This document shows positions 10,533-18,872 of a DNA stretch of 64,000 nucleotides, piece after piece (the stretch's first letter is position 1; the number at the start of each line of letters is the position of its first letter). The notes under the pieces were generated by a model, which made no database searches, had not been told where the DNA came from, and saw only the letters and a program-made list of their open reading frames with translations. A program made the position numbers and the translations under genes. This stretch comes from Candidatus Poribacteria bacterium (GTDB taxonomy: Bacteria; Poribacteria; WGA-4E; JAJDTR01). Where the stretch lies: NCBI GenBank assembly GCA_022827055.1, contig JAJDTR010000033.1:1-64000 (forward strand), read 5' to 3'.

Positions 10533-10728
10533 CCTGTTTGGAAATTCGGTAGCCAAGCCATTTTTAGTCATTTGAAGACACGTTTTTGTAATTTCCCTAT
10601 ATATATACCTGTCGCCCCGCTGGGGCTTGGTGTACAGGGTTTCGGTATTTCTATACACCTTCCGCCCCTCCGGGGCTTTTAAGGCTGGTGCGCGGTGCGC
10701 ACCTTACAAAATGTACTTTTCAAACAGG
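10533..10728. repeat. MITE-like element, 196 bp, CCTGTTTG ends
   Basis: The terminal inverted repeats are CCTGTTTGGAAA (10533-10544) and TTTTCAAACAGG (10717-10728). It contains the block AGCCAAGCCATTTTTAGTCA shared with the element at 1-120, two GC-rich hairpin segments (CGCCCCGCTGGGGC; CGCCCCTCCGGGGC) and a hairpin GGTGCGCGGTGCGCACC at 10687-10703. No ORF, so it is non-autonomous. An inverted relative lies at 38473-39050. It separates ccmH from the downstream ccmI-like gene. Confidence 0.8.
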
Positions 10729-10735
10729 TTCTTAA

Positions 10736-10770
10736 GATTTCTATCGCGCTCGCTATCCACTCGCTTGATC
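10736..10770 (+). repeat. Near-canonical CTATCGC/GCTTGATC repeat copy
   Basis: GATTTCTATCGCGCTCGCTA followed by TCCACTCGCTTGATC, almost identical to 4144-4179. It abuts the MITE-like element on one side and the ccmH stop on the other. A second GCTTGA follows at 10779-10784. Confidence 0.75.
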
Positions 10771-10796
10771 TATCCGTTTGCTTGAGCGCAGTTAAT

Positions 10797-11333
10797 CTAT
10801 CGATCCTGCTTCAGGGTTTCAAGTTCAGCTTCAATTTGTTTTTGTACGTCGTCGGACACAGCCGTGCTTTTTTCCAGACGCTCAGGTTTTGTGGTTATTG
10901 AGGAACGCATTTTCGATCTGATTACCAAAAAAATGATTGCTCCAATCAGAACGATGATGATGACGGGCATTATGTAAGCGACAAGGTTGAAACCGGTAGG
11001 CGGCATGAGAGCATTGAACTGTGTGCCATACTTGTCGAGGTATTCATTACGAATCTGTTCAACGGTAGTGCCGGCTAACAGACGATTGCGAAAATCATCC
11101 TCAATCTGCCGGGCTGTTAGGCACACACATTTTTGGATTGTCTCCCTTGTGCATCCGCAGTAGCAGTACACACTCGTCTTCAACTGTTCTAGCTGGGCGT
11201 CAATCGGTGGTCCTACGCCGTCGTTTGTTTCGTTAGCGGATAGGGTGCGGGCACTGGCTCCGAGCGTTAATCCAATCACAAGAAGTATGCGTAGAGGTTG
11301 GAGTGAAGTCATCTCTTTTGTAATGGACAACAA
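10797..11333 (-). CDS. ccmH: Cytochrome c maturation protein CcmH
   Basis: Membrane-anchored thioredox protein that reduces the CxxCH cysteines of apocytochromes. 178 residues from a TTG with AAGGTG upstream; an ATG at 11312 (MTSLQPLRILLVIGLTLGAS) is an alternative and also begins with a signal peptide. The cysteine cluster is SVYCYCGCTRETIQKCVC, the form seen in many non-proteobacterial CcmH proteins rather than the LRCxxC of E. coli. The helical ARQIEDDFRNRLLAGTTVEQ region and YGTQFNALMPPTGFN follow, then one membrane span (VAYIMPVIIIVLIGAIIFLV). A repeat-bearing 261-nt gap separates it from ccmF. Confidence 0.88.
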   Translation of the reverse strand: MLSITKEMTSLQPLRILLVIGLTLGASARTLSANETNDGVGPPIDAQLEQLKTSVYCYCGCTRETIQKCVCLTARQIEDDFRNRLLAGTTVEQIRNEYLDKYGTQFNALMPPTGFNLVAYIMPVIIIVLIGAIIFLVIRSKMRSSITTKPERLEKSTAVSDDVQKQIEAELETLKQDR

Positions 11334-11594
11334 GACATTTACACCTTGCGGTTCCCGTGCATTGAAGAGTTGATTGGATTAGCCTTGGATTTGGCAATCC
11401 AAACCGAGTGGGAAGCAACTGTCGGCGTTTACCATCTACCTGAAGAATTACCTTAAATGGTTTTTTCGGTTAAGTATTTAATGCAAGTAAAGGGGGCGCG
11501 ACAAGGAGAGGAACTCATTGGGCGATTTATGGGACTTCTGTCGCGCGGGATTTACTATTGCCTTCGCTATTTGAATTACTATCGCGCTCCTTGT
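11334..11594. repeat. Repeats between ccmF and ccmH
   Basis: Around 11383-11408 is the GGATTTGGCAATCCAAACCG element also found at 1875 and 20804. Bases 11529-11608 are a long CTATCGC/GCTTGATC copy that runs into ccmF and supplies its last codons and stop. Confidence 0.55.
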
Positions 11595-13619
11595 TCAGTC
11601 GCTTGATCGTTCTTTTATTTGATGCTTTTCGGCTAGAGCAACGAAGCCACCAATCGTCATAACGCCAACACCGATCCAAACGAGATTGATTAGTGGATTG
11701 TGGTAAACTTGAAGCGGAACGAGCTGTCCCGACCTAACAAAGGAGGGTACGTCTTCCGGCAGCGGTCCCAAAGCGATATAGAGATCGTTCAATCCGAAGT
11801 GTCGGATGGCTGATTCTATGGTATCCTGCTCCCCTTGACCGGCTCTATCATAGAAGCCGCGTGCCGGACGCATGGTGCCAATCTGTTCTCCACCTTTCTC
11901 GACAGCAATAACAACCCCGGCGCGCGTGTGATTTGAGTGCCGTTCCCGAAAAGCGTCCTCCATCGTCAGGGTGTACTTTCCCACATCCATCGACTCTCCG
12001 AGTTTCAGACTCTTTGATTCCAGCAGAAAGTAGCCTTTGGATCCCATTATTCCGATGTACAGGATCACGATTCCAATGTGGACGATATAGCCTCCGTATC
12101 TTCGTTTGTTGCGTTGAATCAGGCGAGAAAGCCCGTGAAAGAGGGAGGTTTCCCCACGCTTGGCTCTCAACTTCGCGCCGCGATAGAACTCGTCAAAGAT
12201 GGCTACGAAAACGAACACGCCACCGAATGCACACAATACGGAATAAACGGGGATTGTGTGCCCTCTAAGCGCAAGATAGCCCCACATCAGCGCTCCGCCG
12301 ATGAATCCAAAGAGTATCGGTTTGGCGAACATCCGCTTAAAATTGCTCCGAGTCAGTTTTTTCCATGAAATGATTGGGCCCACGCCCGTCAAGACGAGAA
12401 GCAGCAGTCCGGGGATGATAACTACCTTATTGAAGAATGCTTCGGGTACGGCGGATTTATTTCCCGTAACGCCTTCCGTGATGATGGGCCACAGCGTTCC
12501 CCAAAGGATAATCAGCGTCAATCCTACAAACATCCAGTTGTTAAGTAGGAAGGCACTTTCGCGGGAGAGAATTGATTCGAGGCGGTTTGGACTTTTCAGG
12601 TCGTTCCACCGGTAGTAAATCAACCAGGCAACGCCAATGCAGGAAAACGCAATAAATCCCAAGAAGTAGCCACCAATATCCGATTGAGCGAACGAGTGTA
12701 CGGAGGAAATTACTCCACTGCGCGTGATGAACGTCCCCAACAGAGTGAACTGAAACGCCAGCGTAATCAGGATGATGTTCCAAAGTTTGAGCATATTCCG
12801 TTTTTCTTGGATCATTACGGAATGAAGATAGGCAGTGCCCAGCAACCATGGCATAAAGGAGGCGTTCTCGACAGGATCCCACGCCCAGTAGCCACCCCAA
12901 CCGAGTTCGCGATACGCCCAATTTCCACCCAGCGTGATGCCGACCGTGAGAACTAACCATGATGCTATCATCCAACGCCGCGATCGGAAGATCCAGTTGC
13001 TACCGACTTCACCGGCTGCCAAGGCTCCAACCGCGAATGCAAATGGAACTGTCAAACTAACGAAGCCGACATAAAGGGAAGGGGGATGAAACGCCATGCT
13101 TGGGGTTTGCAGCAACGGGTTCATGCCCGCGCCGTCGGGGAGCGCCGCGCCGTTCGGGAAACGTGCAAGCGGATTGTATACTCCCTCAATTAACCCGGTA
13201 ACGAGGATTATGAAGAAGAGTTGAACCGCCGAGATGGGGACAAGAGCGAAATCACCGAGCCTGTCTTTCGCCCGGAGATTTTGCCAGACGACCAGGGCTC
13301 CAAACAGTGTGATCAGCCAGAGCCAGAACAGCAGGGAACCGGACATTCGTCCCCATAGTGCCGTAATCTTGTACATCAAGGGTTGGTCATGGCTCGAGAC
13401 CTCGGCGACGTATTTCATCGAAAAGTCATCGGTCACAAAGCCGTAGATTAGCGCTCCGGTAGCCAAACTAATCAGAAGAAACGTAGCAACCACGCCGTTC
13501 CGTCCGCTAACAATGGCACCGTAACTCCTATGGCGCAAGCCTGTACAAAGCAGGACAATTGCCCACAAACAAGAGAACACCGCTAGCCATATCGCGGCGT
13601 GACCTATTTCCGCGACCAT
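11595..13619 (-). CDS. ccmF: Cytochrome c heme lyase subunit CcmF
   Basis: Multi-span membrane protein that ligates heme to apocytochrome c with CcmH and CcmI. 674 residues with about 14-15 hydrophobic segments. The WWD heme-handling signature of the superfamily is present: GWGGYWAWDPVENASFMPWL at about 235-255, followed by FITRSGVISSVHSFAQS. The C-terminal extracytoplasmic domain lies at about 540-640. GGGAG precedes the ATG. The final residues (ERSSD) and stop are read through a dispersed repeat (11529-11608), so the C-terminus appears to have been altered by repeat insertion. It is 28 nt downstream of ccmE. Confidence 0.95.
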   Translation of the reverse strand: MVAEIGHAAIWLAVFSCLWAIVLLCTGLRHRSYGAIVSGRNGVVATFLLISLATGALIYGFVTDDFSMKYVAEVSSHDQPLMYKITALWGRMSGSLLFWLWLITLFGALVVWQNLRAKDRLGDFALVPISAVQLFFIILVTGLIEGVYNPLARFPNGAALPDGAGMNPLLQTPSMAFHPPSLYVGFVSLTVPFAFAVGALAAGEVGSNWIFRSRRWMIASWLVLTVGITLGGNWAYRELGWGGYWAWDPVENASFMPWLLGTAYLHSVMIQEKRNMLKLWNIILITLAFQFTLLGTFITRSGVISSVHSFAQSDIGGYFLGFIAFSCIGVAWLIYYRWNDLKSPNRLESILSRESAFLLNNWMFVGLTLIILWGTLWPIITEGVTGNKSAVPEAFFNKVVIIPGLLLLVLTGVGPIISWKKLTRSNFKRMFAKPILFGFIGGALMWGYLALRGHTIPVYSVLCAFGGVFVFVAIFDEFYRGAKLRAKRGETSLFHGLSRLIQRNKRRYGGYIVHIGIVILYIGIMGSKGYFLLESKSLKLGESMDVGKYTLTMEDAFRERHSNHTRAGVVIAVEKGGEQIGTMRPARGFYDRAGQGEQDTIESAIRHFGLNDLYIALGPLPEDVPSFVRSGQLVPLQVYHNPLINLVWIGVGVMTIGGFVALAEKHQIKERSSD

Positions 13620-13647
13620 ACCTTACTCCCTCACTGCATACCACTTG

Positions 13648-14073
13648 TCAATAATCGGCGGGGCTTCCCCCGCTTTCAGCGGCTTCATATTTCGAGGCGC
13701 ACTTGGTTGTCAATTTTGAAGCGGTTATGAGGTTGTGCTCCGCGTCGTATTTACCTTCGACAAAAACATCTCCACCCTCTTTGAAGTTGTCAGGCTTGAG
13801 TTTCGAGTAGAGTACATTGACTGTAGATTCTCCCTTACGGTCACGAATTGCGAAGGTGAGCTCAAACTTCGCCGCATCCCATTTTGGACTTCCTTCGTGA
13901 ATGAGTCCGTCTACTTGAACGCCCTTATTATCGACCAGAGCGGCATTGGCGACCAACTGATCGGGTGTGTAATGTGGAATGCTAGTGTTTCTGATACCTG
14001 CGACAACCAGGAACGCCATCGCAGAAGCAAGTATGACGCTTGCGGCTATGATTTTGGTTCTTTGACGTCGCAT
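13648..14073 (-). CDS. ccmE: Heme chaperone CcmE, Cys-x3-Tyr type
   Basis: Periplasmic heme chaperone of system I. 141 residues; N-terminal membrane span (IIAASVILASAMAFLVVAGI) and an OB-fold core with VDGLIHEGSPKWD, FAIRDRKGESTVNVLYS and the conserved GGDVFVEGKYD. In classical CcmE heme is bound by His in HxxxY; here the position reads TTKCASKYEA, a C-x3-Y motif as known from Desulfovibrio-type and archaeal CcmE. AAGGAG lies 8 nt before the ATG. It is the first gene of the ccmE-F-H block. Confidence 0.9.
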   Translation of the reverse strand: MRRQRTKIIAASVILASAMAFLVVAGIRNTSIPHYTPDQLVANAALVDNKGVQVDGLIHEGSPKWDAAKFELTFAIRDRKGESTVNVLYSKLKPDNFKEGGDVFVEGKYDAEHNLITASKLTTKCASKYEAAESGGSPADY

Positions 14074-14581
14074 TTCACTACTCCTTGTGTTTGAACGAAC
14101 TTGCGCTCAAGGTTGCTGCCCCCTACATATTACCTTGATTTTGTCGGGAATACAATCCAAAAACCCGTTACGGGGACGGGTTGGCTTGAGTTCTTACCCG
14201 GCGACCACGATTTTCCGTGAGTAAAGCGCGCCCGTCATAGGGGACATGCTTGTAACGGACCGAGGATCGATCGTTGAGGAGATCAGAAATTTCTACACCT
14301 TAAAAAAGTTGCGATAGTGGAATAGTCCGCGCGCCGGCCTGTGAATTCAGGGCGCGGGAACATCGTTGGGTTTCACTGGAAAATCGGCGGATTCGGAGAA
14401 GGAGGATCGGAAAATTGGTTGATATCCGAGGATCCAGAAAAAAATTAGATGGTGGGCGGTGCCCACCCTACGAAACGCTGCAATTTAGTCGCGAGCAGGA
14501 GTTCGCTCCTACAAACTTTACGGGCGGAAAAGGATTCCGTCTTGGTTTTATGGTTGAGTTATGGGCAGCTCAGGAATCACC
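14074..14581. repeat. Divergent intergenic region with hairpin repeats
   Basis: A GGTGGGCGGTGCCCACCCTA hairpin lies at 14451-14470 and an AGGAGTTCGCTCCTAC hairpin just beyond, around 14492-14516, both with the CCTAC(A/G)A tail. No gene. The region separates the minus-strand ccm block from the plus-strand CsgG-like gene. Confidence 0.5.
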
Positions 14582-14610
14582 TTGACAGAGAATCCGCCGC
14601 GCAGTACAAT
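14582..14610 (+). promoter_or_regulatory. Sigma-70 promoter of the CsgG-like gene
   Basis: TTGACA at 14582-14587 and TACAAT at 14605-14610 with a 17-bp spacer, about 70 nt before the start codon at 14683. Confidence 0.65.
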
Positions 14611-14682
14611 ATGTGCATGTGTCTGCAGGCTTATCGTGTTTCGGAAGTATTTCAGGACTGAGGAGCAAGGAGAACATTACTC

Positions 14683-15924
14683 ATGAAAAGACAGACCTTA
14701 CATCCTAAACCTACTTTCATCGCCGCATCCCTAGTCATTCTATTTTTGATGTGCTCTATGATTCCCAATAGTTTCGGGGCGCCCAGACGCATCGCTGTTT
14801 TGTATTTCAATGACTACAGCCAATTCGATTCGCCAACAGGTTGCGGCTGCATCCCGGGGGTCATCGGTGAAATCTTCAGTGGAAAGAAACGCCTGTGGGA
14901 TCTCGAATCAGGGTTTACGAGTTTACTGAATCGGAAACTCAATACCACGGGTGTATATGAACTTATCTCGCAAGACGAAATTCTTGATGCCATGAAGAGT
15001 TTGGAATTCTCTCGCAAGGATGTACGAAAGAATGTCGAGGTACGAAAATACCTTGCCGAGCGACTGAAAGCCGAGACACTTATTGTGGGCAGTGTCCGTA
15101 AATTTGGTCAAAATCGAGCACGTGCAAACGCCTCTCGTTCGCTGCAGCAGGGAAGTGCTCAGCGCGGTATTACCGCGAGTTATCTAACAGGTGTACAGGT
15201 GTTGGGATACGTCTATACAGCGTTTGTTAAGCTGGAGATGGAATTTTATGGCGCGTCGGGAAAACAGGTGGCCGCGCCCGAAGTTTCCGCAAGCAAGCGA
15301 CATCAACTCGGCGGGGCACAATTTGCCGCGATCCAAGCCATTGCAACAGAGGAAGGGACGGAACTCAACTTTGGTCAATCACCACGTGCAGAGCGAAAGT
15401 TTCGTCCTATCGTTCGTCCGGGAGAGGTAAGCGGCATAGCCTTCGGAACACCGGAGTACGACCAGACGCTGCTCGGCATGGTAACTGATGACGTATTGCT
15501 GAAGGCAGTGATAAAACTGCGAGATCATGTTGGCCCCGATTTTACTTTGCCGTCAGAAATTGCCGCGCAAGAACAGGAGGAAGAACGGCGCCGCAGCGCT
15601 TTGAGGGCTTCGTCAGGTCCCATCACCGGGACAATTATCCATGTAGACGCGAAAGATCAGAAAAACGCTTATATCAATGTCGGCTCCGCGATGGGTGTCC
15701 GCGTGCAGCAGCGGTTAATCGTCTATGCGAAGGGCGAGCCGTTGACGGATCCGGATTCAGGGAATGTGATCGATTATATCCCCGTGGAGGTGGGGAAGGT
15801 TGAAGTTACCGAAGTGAGGAATGATCGTGTGTCCAGAGTCAACATCATCGAAGGATTCGGAGAAGTAAAAAGAGGACACCGAGTGTGGGCGGGCAGGAAC
15901 AGACAACCAAACGACAGCGAGTAA
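14683..15924 (+). CDS. Secreted CsgG/TolB-N-like protein
   Basis: 413 residues. Signal peptide at about 1-33 (FIAASLVILFLMCSMIPNSFGA), no lipobox. Residues 34-230 resemble the CsgG-type alpha/beta domain: RRIAVLYFNDYS, a GFTSLLNRKLNTTGVYELI strand-helix segment, then YLAERLKAETLIVGSVRKFG. A helical linker rich in E/R (AAQEQEEERRRSAL) leads to a small C-terminal beta domain (ITGTIIHVDAKDQKNAYINV then GSAMGVRVQQRLIVYAKGE) like the C-terminal part of FlgT. GGAG precedes the ATG. Likely periplasmic or outer-membrane associated; the exact role is unknown. Confidence 0.8.
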   Translation: MKRQTLHPKPTFIAASLVILFLMCSMIPNSFGAPRRIAVLYFNDYSQFDSPTGCGCIPGVIGEIFSGKKRLWDLESGFTSLLNRKLNTTGVYELISQDEILDAMKSLEFSRKDVRKNVEVRKYLAERLKAETLIVGSVRKFGQNRARANASRSLQQGSAQRGITASYLTGVQVLGYVYTAFVKLEMEFYGASGKQVAAPEVSASKRHQLGGAQFAAIQAIATEEGTELNFGQSPRAERKFRPIVRPGEVSGIAFGTPEYDQTLLGMVTDDVLLKAVIKLRDHVGPDFTLPSEIAAQEQEEERRRSALRASSGPITGTIIHVDAKDQKNAYINVGSAMGVRVQQRLIVYAKGEPLTDPDSGNVIDYIPVEVGKVEVTEVRNDRVSRVNIIEGFGEVKRGHRVWAGRNRQPNDSE

Positions 15925-16611
15925 CCGAGTGTTTTTCTCGCTCAACACACTGTCGGAGAGAAAGTTAACTCCGTCTGAACCGAGATTCACGGGATTCCTA
16001 TCTCACCGGGAACGCTATGGCGTAGGATCTGCTATCGCGGTCGCTAATTATTTCCTTGATCGCGCATTGTCCATTCGCTTGGCCACTCAGTTAATCCTAA
16101 TGCAGTCGCTTGATTTAATCGCTCGATTTATCCGGTTGTAAAGGGGAGGAACGGGCAGCCGTGTAGGTTCTGCCATAGTTACTTAACGAATAGACCATTG
16201 AGTGGTTCATTCTCTAAAAAAATATGGTTAGTGTTGGGTGCCGGTAGGTCACATTGTCTGAACTGTGATTTATGGGATTTTTGTGATTACCTTGATTGCA
16301 TGTGGCAAGTTGCCGGTGATGAGTCGGCCAGATCGTTATCTTGAGGTCACTAGAATTCAGGGAAGAAACCAAGTTTTCAAGAAAAAACTTGGTTTCGAGT
16401 AAGTATTAAATACTTAGCGAGAAGACCCCTGAGTGAGCGGTCGGGATTGTCAACCCACACCGAGACCGGTAGAAGAGCCCACCGAACAGTAGAGTGTAAT
16501 ATGAATTGCGCGAGTCCCATCCAAGTTAAAACAGACTTCCATTTCTAGCGTATTCGACGTTTTTCTCAATTCAAGCCTTCCACAACTCCAAATGCGAGCG
16601 TAACGCCATCT
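15925..16611. repeat. Intergenic repeats before prs
   Basis: Bases 15990-16098 are an extended CTATCGC/GCTTGATC copy. Bases 16216-16245 are a 30-bp block identical to 51051-51080 (starts AAAAAAATATGGTTAGTGTT). A 13-bp hairpin (GAAACCAAGTTTT at 16365-16377 with AAAACTTGGTTTC at 16384-16396) has no T-run on either side. No gene is supported. Confidence 0.5.
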
Positions 16612-17571
16612 ATGGATACCAACCCAATGATGATATTTGCCGGCAGCGGCAGCCAGCAACTCACCCAAAAAATCTGCCGGTATCTGCACGTGTCTGCCGG
16701 GAAGAACGAGGTCATCCAATTCTCGGACGGAAACACGTTTGTCCGCGTGCTTGAAAACGTACGAGGGCGGCATGTCTATATTGTTCAGTCCACGATATTT
16801 CCCACAAACGACAACTTCATGGAGCTCCTTTTCTGGATCGATGCCCTGAAGCGTGCGAGCGCGGAGTCTGTGACGGCGGTGATCCCGTATCTCAGCTACG
16901 CGAAGGGAGACAAAAAGGATGAACCGCGGGTCTCGATCCGGGCGCGGGTCTGTGCGGATGCGATTGAAGCGGCGGGCGCCGACCGCGTCGTGACGATGGA
17001 TTTGCACGCGGCTCAGATTCAGGGGTTCTTTCGGATTCCGGTGGACAATCTCTACGCACACCGTGTGCTTTGTCAAGAGATCGAGAAGATGGATTTGAGG
17101 GATATTGTCATTGTGGCACCGGACACGGGATTCGCTAAGGATGCGAGGCGCTACGCCTCCTATCTACGGACTTCCGTCGCCATCGCGGATAAGCGCCGCC
17201 CGGAACACGATGAAGAGTCGGAGATTCTGGAGATTATCGGCGAAGTCAGCGGCAAAACAGCGGTGATTGTTGACGATTTCACCATTTCAGGCGGGACGTT
17301 AATCAATGTCTCCACAGAGTTAATGGAGCGGGGTGCGAAGGAGGTCTATGCGGTCGTTTCTCACGGGGTGCTCGCCGAGCATGCTGCACAGAAGATTGAT
17401 GGCAGCCCCATCACGCGACTGCTCGCCACGGACACGGTGGAAAACCATCCAAATTCCCTGCCGAAAAAGATTCAGTTTGTATCCGTTGCTCCTCTATTTG
17501 GGGAAGCTATTCGGCGCATCCACAATCGCGAAAGCATCAGCGCTATGTTCCCGGACAGCAACAATATTTAA
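16612..17571 (+). CDS. prs: Ribose-phosphate pyrophosphokinase family protein
   Basis: Makes PRPP from ribose 5-phosphate and ATP for nucleotide, His and Trp synthesis. 319 residues, usual length. Visible: FSDGNTFVRVLENVRGRHVY and QSTIFPTNDNFMELLFWIDA (subunit and ATP-binding region), AVIPYLSYAKGDKKDEPRVS flexible region, RVVTMDLHAAQIQGFF, the pyrophosphate segment PDTGFAKDARRYA and the PRPP loop VIVDDFTISGGTL. The KKDEPRVSI spacing and ISGGT in place of the usual IDTGGT/IDTAGT mark a divergent subfamily, so a related PRPP-synthetase paralogue is possible. Its stop overlaps that of the convergent DUF5069 gene. Confidence 0.9.
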   Translation: MDTNPMMIFAGSGSQQLTQKICRYLHVSAGKNEVIQFSDGNTFVRVLENVRGRHVYIVQSTIFPTNDNFMELLFWIDALKRASAESVTAVIPYLSYAKGDKKDEPRVSIRARVCADAIEAAGADRVVTMDLHAAQIQGFFRIPVDNLYAHRVLCQEIEKMDLRDIVIVAPDTGFAKDARRYASYLRTSVAIADKRRPEHDEESEILEIIGEVSGKTAVIVDDFTISGGTLINVSTELMERGAKEVYAVVSHGVLAEHAAQKIDGSPITRLLATDTVENHPNSLPKKIQFVSVAPLFGEAIRRIHNRESISAMFPDSNNI

Positions 17572-18872
17572 ATACGCGAAATTGTGCGCTTTCCAAACTC
17601 TTTCTCATCGGCGAAAACAATGAGATCGAAGAAGGTCCGAATGTCGGTGCGACTCGGATCGAGTTTGTTTATCATCTTGGTGAAGAATGCACGATGCCGT
17701 TTGGTCGCCGGTCGCCGATTTACCATCTCGTCATTGAAAGCCGCGATCTTTTCCAAGGTCTTCGGCGCGTTGGTCCGTATCCAACCAGTTACATCGTTAT
17801 CGCCGGGTAGGTCATTGATTAAATTGAGGAATTCTTGCGGCGTGACGCCGATAAACCGAAGTACCAGCCGATCGTGCCCGGAATCTTCGCCATACCAGTA
17901 ACCCCCAATCGAGTCGGTGTTGAGCGCTCTGGCTTTGTCGAGTGTACGCGCCAATCCCGCGATGCCCCCAATGTCAGTATTGTATGGGCTGCGAGGCGCA
18001 TGCCGTGCAAGGTCGATGATGCCAAATGCGCGTTCATCGTCGAGGTCTTGAAGTTCCGCCCATGTTGAGATGTCGGTGCGACTGGGATCAATCTCGCGGA
18101 TTCGGGATTCGAGGTAAGCTTGGGCTTCCGCATCCTCCGCTCCCCGATTCACCATAGCACGATTGAAGTCCTCAATGTCCTTTGATTGGGGGCAGCTTTG
18201 CTCCAACACCCATTCCCCCAATTCACGATCGTTGGGATTGTTAACGGCCGCTTCTTGAAACTCTTCCGCAGATACCTTTAAGAATTCCAATATGGCGCGG
18301 TCCTGTCCGGAATCACCTCCGTATCGATATTCTCCGTTCTTCCCGGCTTGCGCGGCGCGCGCTTTATCCGCCATTCGAGCGACACCGAAGATTCCGGCAA
18401 CATCTAGGGCGCGCGGGCTGCGCGGCGGCTTTTTCGTCAAGTCTTTCTGCCAGAAATTCCCCCAATCGTCCAATTCGATTGACTGAAGAATGGTCTTGAT
18501 ATCCGTATTTCCCGGCGCGTATTTGGCTATGCGGTCTCTGAGACGCTGCTTGTATTCGTCTGTCTCGGGTAGGCGTTCCAATTCGGTTTGATTGAATTGG
18601 TCAATGGCTTCTTGCGATGCGACGCTCCTCTCGGCGATCCATTCGCTCAGGGATTGGTCATCATGTTCAGCCACAGCTTCAGCGAATTCTTCGTCGGAGA
18701 TGCCGAGAAGATCCAAGATCTTACGGTCCAATCCTGACTCTCCACCGTAAAGAAATTCGCCAAGTGTTTCATCGTTGTGCGCTCTGGCTTTGTCAGCCAT
18801 TCGCGCCGCCCCCACAATGCCGGCGATACCCAAGTTCGAAGGTCGGCGCGGCGGCTGTCGTGTCAGATCCAT
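17568..18872 (-). CDS. Protein of three tandem DUF5069 domains
   Basis: 434 residues in three copies of a 140-residue unit. Each begins DLTxxPPRSP/DLARHAPRSP, continues with IAGIxGxARMxDKARA, then Y(W)YGxDSGxDRxxLxFLGxxxxEF, and ends in a helical segment with a conserved W (LSEWIAERS, LGEWVLEQS, VTGWIRTNA). DUF5069 is normally found singly in proteins of about 140 residues; function unknown. No signal peptide or membrane span. An AAGGAAA motif precedes the ATG. The stop codon shares bases with the prs stop (17568-17571), so the two genes converge with no spacer. Confidence 0.85.
   Translation of the reverse strand: MDLTRQPPRRPSNLGIAGIVGAARMADKARAHNDETLGEFLYGGESGLDRKILDLLGISDEEFAEAVAEHDDQSLSEWIAERSVASQEAIDQFNQTELERLPETDEYKQRLRDRIAKYAPGNTDIKTILQSIELDDWGNFWQKDLTKKPPRSPRALDVAGIFGVARMADKARAAQAGKNGEYRYGGDSGQDRAILEFLKVSAEEFQEAAVNNPNDRELGEWVLEQSCPQSKDIEDFNRAMVNRGAEDAEAQAYLESRIREIDPSRTDISTWAELQDLDDERAFGIIDLARHAPRSPYNTDIGGIAGLARTLDKARALNTDSIGGYWYGEDSGHDRLVLRFIGVTPQEFLNLINDLPGDNDVTGWIRTNAPKTLEKIAAFNDEMVNRRPATKRHRAFFTKMINKLDPSRTDIRTFFDLIVFADEKEFGKRTISRI

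Noticed and set aside
16365-16396. Hairpin considered as a terminator
   Set aside because: No T-run follows on either strand.
16450-17076. 208-residue open frame on the minus strand
   Set aside because: It is antisense to prs over most of its length, has no family features and no Shine-Dalgarno; prs is certain.
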